This document shows positions 16,724 through 25,434 of a stretch of DNA of 64,000 bases, one piece after another. A program made the position numbers and the translations under genes. The notes beneath the pieces are model-generated. The model ran no database searches, was not told the DNA's origin, and saw nothing but the letters and a program-made list of their open reading frames with translations. The first letter of the stretch is position 1; the number at the start of each line of letters is the position of its first letter. The stretch comes from Paenibacillus vietnamensis (GTDB lineage: Bacteria; Bacillota; Bacilli; Paenibacillales; Paenibacillaceae): the NCBI RefSeq assembly GCF_020169515.1, contig NZ_JAHMHW010000004.1, positions 310,001-374,000 on the forward strand. The letters run 5' to 3'.

Positions 16724-18448
16724 CTACCAGACAAGCTCCTCGTCCGGACGGCGGTACTCGCCCTCGCGCATCGGAGCCTGCTCATAAACCTTGCGCCCGC
16801 TGTAAAACGGATGGCTCGTGCCCTGCGGCGAAATGCCGACGACGTCGTCTCCCTGCCATTCCGTCACGAAAGCCTGGCCGATGGCCGTCTCGACCGTCTG
16901 CCTTCTTGCAAGCGGAAACTCGATCGTAATCGTTTCTCCCGCGGACGCTGCTCCGAGCAGCAAAAAGTGCTCGTTCACCCACCGGCTCGGCTCGCTGCCT
17001 TTCCCCGTTTCCGTCCGGCCGCCCAGCTCCCGCGTGAACGTTACCTTCGCATACCCCGCCCATTCCGGAATCCGGACCTGCAGCCTTGGAATATCGCGGT
17101 GAATATGAAGCACCAGCTTGCCCTCATGCGGCAAATAGCTGTCCACGTCCAGCCACTTCGAGCCGCGGTTCAGCAGGAAGTTGACGCTGACGGCGCCGTT
17201 TTTCTCGGTAACCGTATTGCTCCAGCCCATGTACAAGCCGCGTGTGCCCGAGCCGAGACAGCAAATTTGCAAATCGTTTGTATGACCGCGCCCGTGATTG
17301 ACGTTGCAGCAAAAATCGTTCGGCGCCGAATAGCCGGCAAACGCCCCGCGCGTCCGCTTCGCAATGGTCTCATACGTAATCAGTCCGGGAACGTTCATAG
17401 AACGGTCGTCCGTCTCCTTCACCCAATCCATGTCGAGCAGCTGCGATTCCGCCAAATGGTTGCGGATATAACGCTCGACGACGCCCCAATATTTTGTGTA
17501 GCCGCTTTGCGCCAGCGTAATGCCGGTGGAGATCAGATCGACGAGCGAGCATGTCTCATGCTCGTACGCCTGCTCCTTCATGTCGCCCGGCGTCCAGCCG
17601 AACGCGGTGCACTGCGTCACCGCCCAAGCGTAGCTTTTCTCTACAAAAGCGATAAGCGCCGCGTCGCCCGTAAAGACGCCGAACCGGGCCAATGCGTCAA
17701 GCGTGCCGAGACGGGTGTGGAAATGCCCGCTCCGGTAAGCCAGAGCGTCGTTAAAGCTGCCGTCGGCATTAAACACGCCGCTTCTTTGCACAATTAAAGC
17801 GGTAAAGAACTGGCACAGCTCGAAGGCGTCCTGATTGCCCGTCAGCTCGTGATATTTCAGCAGCGGCATGACCAGCCTGCCGCAGAATGCCGCCGGATCG
17901 GGCGCGAGTCTCAGCTGTACGGCGTTCGAGGATGGCCAGCCGCCTTCCTTGTACTCCGAAGCCGGGTAATACCATACGTCCCTCTCCTTAATAGCGATTC
18001 GCTTCAATGCGGCGACATGCTTATCGGCCGCTTCCTTGACCGCCGGATCGCCAGTCGCCAAGTACCAGGTTGTCAGCGACAAAATAACGGCACGCTGGTC
18101 GATCAAGTTGGCGTTTGGCTCCCAGTTATGATGCGGATTGGTCTGCCGGTAGCTGAGTCCGTCCTCCTTGAAGAAGGAGAGCAGGTTCGCCCTGTATTTC
18201 TCCTCAATTTCGGTACCGAACGTCTCCCCGGACATATGCCGGGCCAAAATCATCCCGTCCACCATCCGCCCGTGCGACGAGCCGTAGTCCCAATCGCCAT
18301 GCGTAAGGTTAGCCGGCTCCTTCATCAGGTTCGCCGCAAAAAAAGGAATATCGTTGTAGTCGCGGTCCGCCATGCCCGCAATCGCGTTCATTGCGTGACC
18401 GGCTCTGTCCTCCAGCGTAAGGGTGTCGGGTATTAATCTCTTCGTCAT
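16724..18448 (-). CDS. GH127-like (DUF1680-type) glycoside hydrolase
   Basis: This 574-residue protein has an (alpha/alpha)6-type body and a C-terminal beta domain. HETC places Glu298 and Cys300, and QICC places Cys396-Cys397. That matches the E-x-C plus Cys-Cys zinc/cysteine-nucleophile site of beta-L-arabinofuranosidases (HypBA1). No signal peptide is seen, so it acts on an imported oligosaccharide. It is the first enzyme gene after the response regulator. Given the apionate-like genes downstream, the released sugar may be apiofuranose or another furanose; L-arabinofuranose is the default expectation. Confidence 0.82.
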   Translation of the reverse strand: MTKRLIPDTLTLEDRAGHAMNAIAGMADRDYNDIPFFAANLMKEPANLTHGDWDYGSSHGRMVDGMILARHMSGETFGTEIEEKYRANLLSFFKEDGLSYRQTNPHHNWEPNANLIDQRAVILSLTTWYLATGDPAVKEAADKHVAALKRIAIKERDVWYYPASEYKEGGWPSSNAVQLRLAPDPAAFCGRLVMPLLKYHELTGNQDAFELCQFFTALIVQRSGVFNADGSFNDALAYRSGHFHTRLGTLDALARFGVFTGDAALIAFVEKSYAWAVTQCTAFGWTPGDMKEQAYEHETCSLVDLISTGITLAQSGYTKYWGVVERYIRNHLAESQLLDMDWVKETDDRSMNVPGLITYETIAKRTRGAFAGYSAPNDFCCNVNHGRGHTNDLQICCLGSGTRGLYMGWSNTVTEKNGAVSVNFLLNRGSKWLDVDSYLPHEGKLVLHIHRDIPRLQVRIPEWAGYAKVTFTRELGGRTETGKGSEPSRWVNEHFLLLGAASAGETITIEFPLARRQTVETAIGQAFVTEWQGDDVVGISPQGTSHPFYSGRKVYEQAPMREGEYRRPDEELVW

Positions 18449-18464
18449 TTGTCCTCTCTCCTCA

Positions 18465-20057
18465 TCATTTGTTCAGTCTTAGCGAGCCGCGGTAATCGCC
18501 GATCGTCATGCCCGTTTTCTTCTTGAAAATCTGGCTGAAATACCGGTAATCCTCATAGCCGACCCGCTTCGCGATTTCATAGTTTTTGCCGGCGGAGCCC
18601 TCCATCAGCTCGATGGCTTTGCCGATTCTGTAATCCGTCAAATAGTCGACGAAATTGCTGCCTGTCGTCCGTTTGAACAAACGGCTCAAATAATCCGGAT
18701 TCAAAAAACGGCTTTCTGCGATCTGATGCAGGCTGAGCGGCCGGTCGTAATGAAGCTCGATCAGCCTTTGAATCTCCTTCACAATCTGCTCGCCCTGCCT
18801 GCCGCCTGTCGGAGCGTTCGCAGAGAACACCGCCGGCAGCAGCTCCCCGGCCATCAGCTCTTTGATGGACGCCTCATCTTGCTTAAGGCCGATCGACTCC
18901 GTATAGGCCAGAGAGCTTTTCCCGCTCAGCCTCTCCAGACTGGTGCCGGACGCCTGCAGCTGCTTCTCCAGCGAATGGACGAATAACGCCGCGTTTCGCT
19001 GCAGCTCCCCTACAGTTGCGCTCTCCTGCGCAATCGCGTCGTAGAAGCGGCCGAACTCCTCCAGAGCAGCTTCCCCGTTGCCAAGCTGCACATACAGCAG
19101 AACCGCCTGCTCCAGCTCCCGCGGATAGGCTGACGCTTTCACGCCTGCCTGCGGCCCCGCCGGGCCGCCCGCCAGCACGATAAGCTCCGACTCGGCCAGC
19201 CTTCTGCCGTTCAGAGCCTGTTTAGTCCGGATGTAGAGGCCGGGAAACCGGTCGAAGCTCTCTGCCCTTTCGGCGATGCCGAAGCTGTACCCGACGCCGG
19301 CAAGCCGCTTGATCGCCCTCTGCAGCTTCGGGATCAGGCGAAGCAGCCCGGCTTCATCCAGCCGCCTGCCGAACAGGCACAGCACGATCCCGCCGCAGCC
19401 GCCAGGAGCTTTCGTCATCACGACTTCCCATTCCCCGCCGAAATAAAATGGCCGCTCCTGCCGCAGCAGCTGCCGAAGGCCTTCCATAACAGCATGCCGG
19501 TCGGCACTTTCCGCGCTTCGGTCGGGCAGGGCGAGAAGCAGCCTGGCGTCGGCGGCATGCCAGCCGTCCGGCGGGACGGCGACGTCCACAGCCCCGGCCC
19601 CGTCCGCTCCGTCTCCGGCAAGGGTCTGCCGCAGCCAGCTCTGCCAGCGGTCGCTGCTTGCCCGGGACCGCTCTCCGTCCCTCCTGTCCAGCTCCGCCAG
19701 CGCCTTCCCAAGCACGCCCAGCAGCTCCTCGCGTTTCAGCGGCTTGAGCAAATAATCGAACGCATTATGCCTGATCGCCTCCTTCGTATATTCGAAATCG
19801 GAGTAGCCGCTAACGACGACCGTAAGCAGCTCCGGAAGCTCCGAGCCGAGCAGGCGCAGCAGCTCCCTGCCGTCCAGCCCGGGCATCCGCATGTCGAGAA
19901 ACAGCAGATCCGGCTTTAGGCCGAGCGCCATATGGTAGGCATCCTCGCCGTCCTCCGCCTCGCCGGCCAGCTCGAGCCCCAGCTCCTCCCACGGGATAGC
20001 CCCGATCAGGCCCCGGCGAATCCATCGCTCGTCGTCGACAATCATGACCCTCCTCAT
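18465..20057 (-). CDS. YesN-type response regulator with AraC DNA-binding domain
   Basis: This 530-residue protein has an N-terminal receiver domain (VDDERWIRRG, phosphoacceptor Asp55 in LLFLDMRMPG, KPLKREE). After a long middle region comes a C-terminal double HTH of AraC type (SLHQIAESRFLNPDYLSRLFKRTTGSNFVDYL, RVGYEDYRYFSQIFKKKTGM). Such regulators pair with YesM sensor kinases to switch on sugar ABC importers. Here the YesM partner starts the same operon. It probably activates the operon's own promoter when the sugar is sensed. Confidence 0.92.
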   Translation of the reverse strand: MRRVMIVDDERWIRRGLIGAIPWEELGLELAGEAEDGEDAYHMALGLKPDLLFLDMRMPGLDGRELLRLLGSELPELLTVVVSGYSDFEYTKEAIRHNAFDYLLKPLKREELLGVLGKALAELDRRDGERSRASSDRWQSWLRQTLAGDGADGAGAVDVAVPPDGWHAADARLLLALPDRSAESADRHAVMEGLRQLLRQERPFYFGGEWEVVMTKAPGGCGGIVLCLFGRRLDEAGLLRLIPKLQRAIKRLAGVGYSFGIAERAESFDRFPGLYIRTKQALNGRRLAESELIVLAGGPAGPQAGVKASAYPRELEQAVLLYVQLGNGEAALEEFGRFYDAIAQESATVGELQRNAALFVHSLEKQLQASGTSLERLSGKSSLAYTESIGLKQDEASIKELMAGELLPAVFSANAPTGGRQGEQIVKEIQRLIELHYDRPLSLHQIAESRFLNPDYLSRLFKRTTGSNFVDYLTDYRIGKAIELMEGSAGKNYEIAKRVGYEDYRYFSQIFKKKTGMTIGDYRGSLRLNK

Positions 20058-20131
20058 CCGCTCCGCCTCCCTTCTCTGCGTTAATGTCTTTTGCTAAAGC
20101 CGTGCATGTATGTTGACCCGGCCCGGCAGCT

Positions 20132-20950
20132 TCAGCCCTTCACCGAGCCTGCCGTCAATCCGTCGATAATGTATCTTTGCAGGAACAGATAGATCAGGAG
20201 CACCGGCGCGATGACGACCAGCATAAACGCAAACACGACGCCCCAGTTCGTGCTGTACAGCGTGACGAAATTGAATACCTGCAGCACGATGGTCCACTTG
20301 GTGCTGTCCGTCACCAGATAGAACGGCCCGAAGAAATCGTTCCACACCGAGACGATGACGACGATCGAGACGGTAACCAGCACCGTGCTGACAAGCGGCA
20401 AAATGATCCGGAAATAAAGCCGGAAATAGCCGCAGCCCTCCAGAACGGCCGCCTCGTCCAGCTCACGCGGCACTGATTTCATAAAGCCGACGAGCAGGAA
20501 GACGGAGAACGGCAGCAGCACCGCCGTGTAATACATAATGATGCTGAGATAGCTGCCCTTCATGTGCAGCATGTCCATCAGCCGAATCGTGGGCACGATG
20601 GATACCGGCACGATCAGCCCCATAATAAAGGCCATGTAGATACCCTGCAAAAATTTTCCGCCGCGTCGCTGAATGACGAATGCGGCCATCGAGGCGAACA
20701 GGTTGACGCACAGCACGACAAGCGCCGACATCAGGAAGCTGTTTTTGAAGCCCCGCAAAATATTGTCCTGGCTGAGCACCTCACGGTAATTGTCCAGCTC
20801 CCACGTCGTCGGCAGAGATAGCCCGAACAGGGCCGACTCCCGGATTCCCTTGAATGAATTGACAAAAATCATGAAGAAAGGTATGAGAATGACCAAAGCG
20901 AGCGCAACCGCAACGATTTCCAGAATAACGGGAGACAGCTTGGCTTTCAT
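20132..20950 (-). CDS. Carbohydrate ABC importer permease (MalG/AraQ type)
   Basis: This 272-residue integral membrane protein has about six hydrophobic segments and the inner-membrane component loop EAAVLEGCGYFRLYFRIILPL, which docks the ATPase. It belongs to the CUT1 family. Its ATG overlaps the stop of the upstream permease (TAATG), so the two are translationally coupled. No ATPase gene is present in the operon. As is common in Firmicutes, a shared MsmX-type ATPase encoded elsewhere probably powers it. Confidence 0.93.
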   Translation of the reverse strand: MKAKLSPVILEIVAVALALVILIPFFMIFVNSFKGIRESALFGLSLPTTWELDNYREVLSQDNILRGFKNSFLMSALVVLCVNLFASMAAFVIQRRGGKFLQGIYMAFIMGLIVPVSIVPTIRLMDMLHMKGSYLSIIMYYTAVLLPFSVFLLVGFMKSVPRELDEAAVLEGCGYFRLYFRIILPLVSTVLVTVSIVVIVSVWNDFFGPFYLVTDSTKWTIVLQVFNFVTLYSTNWGVVFAFMLVVIAPVLLIYLFLQRYIIDGLTAGSVKG

Positions 20951-21819
20951 TACATCTCGACCTCCCTTTTCTTCATCGCCATCAGAACCGGTACGCCGAC
21001 CAGGGTGACAAGCACGAACAGCAGCATGTTAATCGCCGTCGCATAACCCATTTCGCCGGAGCTGAACGTATTGCGGATATAGGTGTAGAACACCTCGGTC
21101 GTATAGCCCGGCCCGCCCTCGGTAAGCACCATCACGATTTCGAATACCTTCATGGAGCCGATCATCGCAAGCAGCACGTTCACGGTAAATGCCGGGGCCA
21201 GCAGCGGAAACACAACATGCTTGAAACGGGTCCAGTAGCTTGCTCCATCAATAGAAGCGCATTCGGTCAAATCCTTCGGAATGAACTGCAGGCCGGCGAG
21301 ATAGACGACCATCGAGAAGCCCGCCACCCTCCAAATATCCGTTACGATAATCGTGAATAAGGCGAATCTGGGGTCGTTCAGCCAATCCTGCATCATGGAA
21401 TCAAGGCCGACCGAGTCAAAAATCCGGTTGACGATGCCGTGCTCGGGATGATAGATCGCCCGGAAAATATAGCCGATCACGAGCGGAGCGATAACGTAAG
21501 GCATAAAAAAGATCATCCGGAGCAGGTTTCGCAGCTTCAGCTTTTCATTTAATATTAACGCCAGCGCGATTCCAGTGACGTTCTGCAGCACAGTAACCGC
21601 AGCGGCGAATATAAGCGTATTTGTAAAAGCCTTCTTTAATCTCGGTTCATTAAACAGCTCCCTGTAATTGTCAAGCCCGATAAACTTGATCTCGTCCGCG
21701 TTAATGTTCCAGTCCGTAAAACTGTAATAGATGCCGATGACGGTCGGCGTAATGAAAAACAGCAAAAACACGATGATTGCGGGAAACGAAAAAAATAAAG
21801 GATACTTCTTTCTCTCCAT
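20950..21819 (-). CDS. Carbohydrate ABC importer permease (MalF/AraP type)
   Basis: This 289-residue protein has a first membrane segment PLFFSFPAIIVFLLFFITPTV, five further hydrophobic stretches and the EAA-type loop ECASIDGASYWTRFKHVVFPLL. It is the first permease of a CUT1 sugar importer and forms a heterodimer with the downstream protein. It begins 100 bases after the binding-protein stop, so a processing or attenuation site could lie in that gap, though no clear hairpin is seen. The substrate should be the oligosaccharide cut by the GH127-like enzyme. Confidence 0.93.
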   Translation of the reverse strand: MERKKYPLFFSFPAIIVFLLFFITPTVIGIYYSFTDWNINADEIKFIGLDNYRELFNEPRLKKAFTNTLIFAAAVTVLQNVTGIALALILNEKLKLRNLLRMIFFMPYVIAPLVIGYIFRAIYHPEHGIVNRIFDSVGLDSMMQDWLNDPRFALFTIIVTDIWRVAGFSMVVYLAGLQFIPKDLTECASIDGASYWTRFKHVVFPLLAPAFTVNVLLAMIGSMKVFEIVMVLTEGGPGYTTEVFYTYIRNTFSSGEMGYATAINMLLFVLVTLVGVPVLMAMKKREVEM

Positions 21820-21918
21820 GCGGCTCCCTCCTGATCTTTTAAGGCAGGGGCCGCCTGCCGTTCAACCGCCAGGTCGCCCCGCGGCAGCCCCTCGTTCATT
21901 GCCGGATCTTATAATCGC

Positions 21919-23274
21919 TTAGAAGCCTTCCAGCCGCTTGGAGTTTCCATCCTTCACGTAATTCGTATCCATTTCCTTAATGGCCGCATCGACATCGCCC
22001 GAAATGTGGAAGCTTTGCAGCGTTTTCCCAAGATCGAGGAAGGAGGCGGTCAGCCGGTTTTGTACGTTAACCTTGGACTTTCCGGAGTCGATGTACTGCT
22101 GCACCGTTTGCTGAACCGGATACAGCTCGCTCGTCGCGCCTTTAAAAATCGGAATGCCAGGGTGGCTCGCATAAAACATGTTGACGCTTTCGCTCGAAAT
22201 CATAAACTTGACGAGCTCCTTCGCCGCTTCCAGGTTTTTCGCCTTGGACGGCACCATGAGCTGATTCGGAGGCGTTATCATCGCCGTGCCGGTATCGGTT
22301 GCCGACGGGAACGGGAAGAAGCCGATTTTGTCTCTGACAAAATCCTTGCCGAACTTTTTCTCCAGCTGCGGCAAAATGCCGTCAAGCATAAAGGCCATCG
22401 CCACCTTGCCTTCGCCCATTTCATTCTGCAGCTCGTCGAACGTGCCGGAGAGCGTATTTTTCTGGAAAAGGCCCAGCTCCTTAAGCTCCTTCGATTTGAC
22501 AAACAAGTCCTTAAGCGCCGCTATTTCCGACAGCTTCAGCTCATTCTTGTCAAGCTTGCGAACGCCCTCGTCCCCGATTTCCTGATCGACCTGGCTCACC
22601 CAGCCCGTCAGATAGAACACCTGCGTCGGCCATCCGTCCTTCACGCCTTCATAAAACGGGGTAATTCCCGCCGCCTTCACCTTTTTGGCGATTTCAATCA
22701 GATCGGCATAGTTAGCCGGAGGTTCGACTCCGACCTTTGCGAAGACGTCCTTGTTATAGAACACGCCCATCATGCCGGTTTTGCCGAATGGAACGCCGTA
22801 GGCTTTGCCGTCCGCGTTTTTCTGGAATTCCACGATCGAATCGATGACGTTATCCCATACGCCGGCTTCGCCCGACCACTCGTAAAGAGTTTCATCCGCT
22901 CTAAGCTTTACATATTGCTTCGTTCCCGGCTGCATCAGGAACACATCGGGAAAATCGCCGGTCGAGAAGCGGGTTTTCAGCATGTTGTCGTAATCCCCGC
23001 CCGGCAGCGCCTGAACCTCTACCTTGTTGCCCGTTTTTTCCTCGAACGCTTTGAAAATCTCGTTATACGGCGTCACGTCATCCGTATTCGGAATGAGAAA
23101 GGTCAGCGTAACCGGGTCCTTCGCCGGCGCAGACGCCGGGCTTTCGGAAGCCGGCTGGTCCGAGCCTTCCGCCGCCGTACCCGGCTGTTCGCCGTTATTG
23201 CCGCCGCAAGCCGCTAAAGCCGTCATCATCAACATCATGGTCAGCCATACATAAATCGCTTTCATTTTATACAT
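21919..23274 (-). CDS. Sugar-binding lipoprotein of the ABC importer
   Basis: From the ATG at 23274 (or 23265) the protein has about 451 residues. A signal peptide ends in LAAC, a lipobox, so the mature protein is lipid-anchored outside the membrane. The body has the extracellular solute-binding family 1 pattern (VTLTFLIPN..., FKAFEEKTGNKVE, YGVPFGKTGMMGVFYNKDVF). It captures the sugar for the two downstream permeases. A near-cre palindrome lies 44 bases upstream, consistent with carbon catabolite control. Confidence 0.92.
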   Translation of the reverse strand: MYKMKAIYVWLTMMLMMTALAACGGNNGEQPGTAAEGSDQPASESPASAPAKDPVTLTFLIPNTDDVTPYNEIFKAFEEKTGNKVEVQALPGGDYDNMLKTRFSTGDFPDVFLMQPGTKQYVKLRADETLYEWSGEAGVWDNVIDSIVEFQKNADGKAYGVPFGKTGMMGVFYNKDVFAKVGVEPPANYADLIEIAKKVKAAGITPFYEGVKDGWPTQVFYLTGWVSQVDQEIGDEGVRKLDKNELKLSEIAALKDLFVKSKELKELGLFQKNTLSGTFDELQNEMGEGKVAMAFMLDGILPQLEKKFGKDFVRDKIGFFPFPSATDTGTAMITPPNQLMVPSKAKNLEAAKELVKFMISSESVNMFYASHPGIPIFKGATSELYPVQQTVQQYIDSGKSKVNVQNRLTASFLDLGKTLQSFHISGDVDAAIKEMDTNYVKDGNSKRLEGF

Positions 23275-23317
23275 GCTCCGACACCCTCTCAAAAATAGTC
23301 CGTTACAGCTTCATTAT

Positions 23318-23332
23318 ATGAAAGCGCTTCAT
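23318..23332 (-). promoter_or_regulatory. cre-like palindrome upstream of the sugar-binding protein
   Basis: ATGAAAGCGCTTCAT is a 15-base near-perfect palindrome around the GCGC core of CcpA sites. It is one base shorter than the classic consensus on one side. It sits between the sensor-kinase stop and the binding-protein start, where CcpA repression of the importer would be expected. Confidence 0.5.
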
Positions 23333-25140
23333 TACGGCCTATTCATGATTTCGACCTGTTTTGTTAAAAATTCTGACTTTTCAGAATCCGCCAGCTTGTC
23401 GATCGGGATGAGCAGCGTGATCTCCGTGCCTGCTCCTTCTTTGCTGTCGATCCGAAATTGGAATCGGGGACCGCAGCGGAGAGCGTAACGGGAATATACG
23501 TTTTGAATACCGATCCCCATGCGCGCTTCGTTCAGCTCATGTCCGGCTTGCAGAAGCGGCGGCCGCAGGCTGGCCCGGATGCCGGCAAGCCGCTTGTCCG
23601 GAATGCCAACCCCGTCGTCTTTGACGGTCAGAACGATAAATTCGTCCTCCTGCCGGGCGGCTGTCGTAATTGTGCCTTTGCCGCGCTTTCTCTCGATTCC
23701 GTGGAACACGGCATTCTCTACGAGCGGCTGAAGCGTCATTTTCAGCAGCGGCAGGCCAACCAGCTCCTCTCCGATCTGCTGGTCGTAATGGATTTTATCC
23801 TCGAAGCGGATTTTCTGGATGCTCATGTAGGCGTCGATCTGTACAAGCTCCTCCTGCAGCGTGACGACTTCGTTTTTGTTTTTCGTATTGTACCGGAATA
23901 TATCGGCGAGCGACTCCGCCATCCCGCTGATCTCCTTCACCTGGTAGTAGTCGGACATCGCCCTGATGCTGTCCAGCGTGTTGTACAGGAAATGCGGATT
24001 GATCTGCGAATACAGCATGGCGAGCTCCGCCTCCTGCAGCTTGATCTGGTTGACGTACCTGGTCTCGATCAGCTGCCGCAGCTCCTCCTGCATCGCATTG
24101 AAGTTCATCGCGATCCTGCCGATTTCGTCCAGCCGCTTTACCTCTACCCTTGCCGAGAAATCGCCTCTTTTTATCCGGTTCACCGACTTGTACAAATGGA
24201 GGATCGGCTTCGTAATCCGCTGCCCGAACAAGAAGGAGATGATCAGCGTAATGACAAAAGCGCTAACCGCCGTCCAGATAACCGTCGATTTGATTACGTC
24301 AAGCGAACCGAAAATATCCGCCTTCGGAATAACCAGCACCGCCTTCCACCCCGAATAGCCGGAACGCATATACGATACAAGCTGCTCTCCTCCCGCCGTA
24401 TCGTTCCAGAACCTGCCCCGGTTGCCGTTGATCAGGTCCATCAAAGCGGGCTCGGACGCGTAGGCGTGGCTGTCGCCCGAGGCATAGACGACCCGGTTGC
24501 CCTCGTCCAGGATAAGAATGCTGCTATGCTCGGACAAACCTTCGTTGCGGCCGATGCTGTTAAAAATTTCGGAACGATATTCCGCCCTGACGATCATAAA
24601 CCTGACGGGATTGGAAAAATCGCGAATCATAATAGCCGAGAAATAGGCGGCTTCATCACCGTCTGCGCGTTCGGCCTCGGGAATATATCCGCTGAAAAAC
24701 ACCTCGCCGTCCTTCGCCACGGTCGAACGAAACCATTCCGCATGGCTCACTTGCGAGGCATCCCGCAGGCCGCTGCCGTCCGACGAGCTCAGCAGCTCTC
24801 CGGTGCTGTAATAAATTTGGAACCGGATAAAATCGCGGATCGGCGTTACGTTGAAGCTCTTCAAATAAAGATCGCCGATGCGCTGCCGGAACTGAAACCG
24901 TTCGCGGTCGCTCAGCTCGGGATACAGATTAATTCCGTCGATGTAGCTTTGCTCGTTATAAGCCGCTAGCAGCAGGTTCCGCTTGCTGTGGAAGTCGTTG
25001 TCCATATTTTTTTCGATTTGCTGAACGAGCAGAAGACTGGCCGATTCGGCCTGCTTCGCCATCGTCGTATAGGAAATATAGAAGGAAACGGAGCCTACCA
25101 GCGTGATGCAAACTAGAATGATAATAAAATAACTCAGCAA
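23332..25140 (-). CDS. YesM-type sensor histidine kinase
   Basis: This protein has about 602 residues: an N-terminal membrane helix, an extracellular sensor domain (~30-270), a second membrane helix and a HAMP linker (FGQRITKPILHLYKSVNRIKRGDFSARV). The His kinase box is LYSQINPHFLYNTLDSIRAM, and an ATPase domain has NAVFHGIERK and DDGVGIPD. It pairs with the YesN regulator at 18465. The start is doubtful. TTG 25140 lacks a ribosome site, whereas GGGGAGG sits 7 bases before an in-frame ATC at 25161, which would add seven residues (reading I/M-RIRTVL) and complete the usual N-terminus. Confidence 0.9.
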   Translation of the reverse strand: MLSYFIIILVCITLVGSVSFYISYTTMAKQAESASLLLVQQIEKNMDNDFHSKRNLLLAAYNEQSYIDGINLYPELSDRERFQFRQRIGDLYLKSFNVTPIRDFIRFQIYYSTGELLSSSDGSGLRDASQVSHAEWFRSTVAKDGEVFFSGYIPEAERADGDEAAYFSAIMIRDFSNPVRFMIVRAEYRSEIFNSIGRNEGLSEHSSILILDEGNRVVYASGDSHAYASEPALMDLINGNRGRFWNDTAGGEQLVSYMRSGYSGWKAVLVIPKADIFGSLDVIKSTVIWTAVSAFVITLIISFLFGQRITKPILHLYKSVNRIKRGDFSARVEVKRLDEIGRIAMNFNAMQEELRQLIETRYVNQIKLQEAELAMLYSQINPHFLYNTLDSIRAMSDYYQVKEISGMAESLADIFRYNTKNKNEVVTLQEELVQIDAYMSIQKIRFEDKIHYDQQIGEELVGLPLLKMTLQPLVENAVFHGIERKRGKGTITTAARQEDEFIVLTVKDDGVGIPDKRLAGIRASLRPPLLQAGHELNEARMGIGIQNVYSRYALRCGPRFQFRIDSKEGAGTEITLLIPIDKLADSEKSEFLTKQVEIMNRP

Positions 25141-25346
25141 CAGAACCGTACGGATTCGGATGCCGATCCCTCCCCAATGGTCGCAGTAAGCTAAAATGAC
25201 CCAAGCTCTTCGTCCGTTGAGCTTGGGCTGTATGAATGCCGAATCCGCATTGTCAAATGGCGTCTGCTTCTATCATGGCTGCTGCTCTCCCCTATGATAA
25301 AAGCTTAATCTCTATCAAACAATAGGTGGATACGACTCTTAAGCAG

Positions 25347-25359
25347 GTCATCTGATGAC
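25347..25359. promoter_or_regulatory. 13-bp palindrome, candidate operator
   Basis: GTCATC T GATGAC is a perfect palindrome in the divergent region between the YesM kinase and the FadR-type regulator. GntR/FadR proteins bind short palindromes of this size, often beside their own genes. It lies 88 bases before the regulator's ATG. Binding is inferred only. Confidence 0.45.
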
Positions 25360-25434
25360 TTTTCATCCAAAAAAGGATACACTAAAAAAATAGAACGGAT
25401 AGGAACAATTTTATCCCTTTGAAAGGTGACGCCG

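Noticed and set aside
15959..17797. 612-residue + strand ORF opposite the racemase and GH127-like genes
   Set aside because: Antisense shadow, Arg/His/Leu-rich, spanning two well-supported genes.
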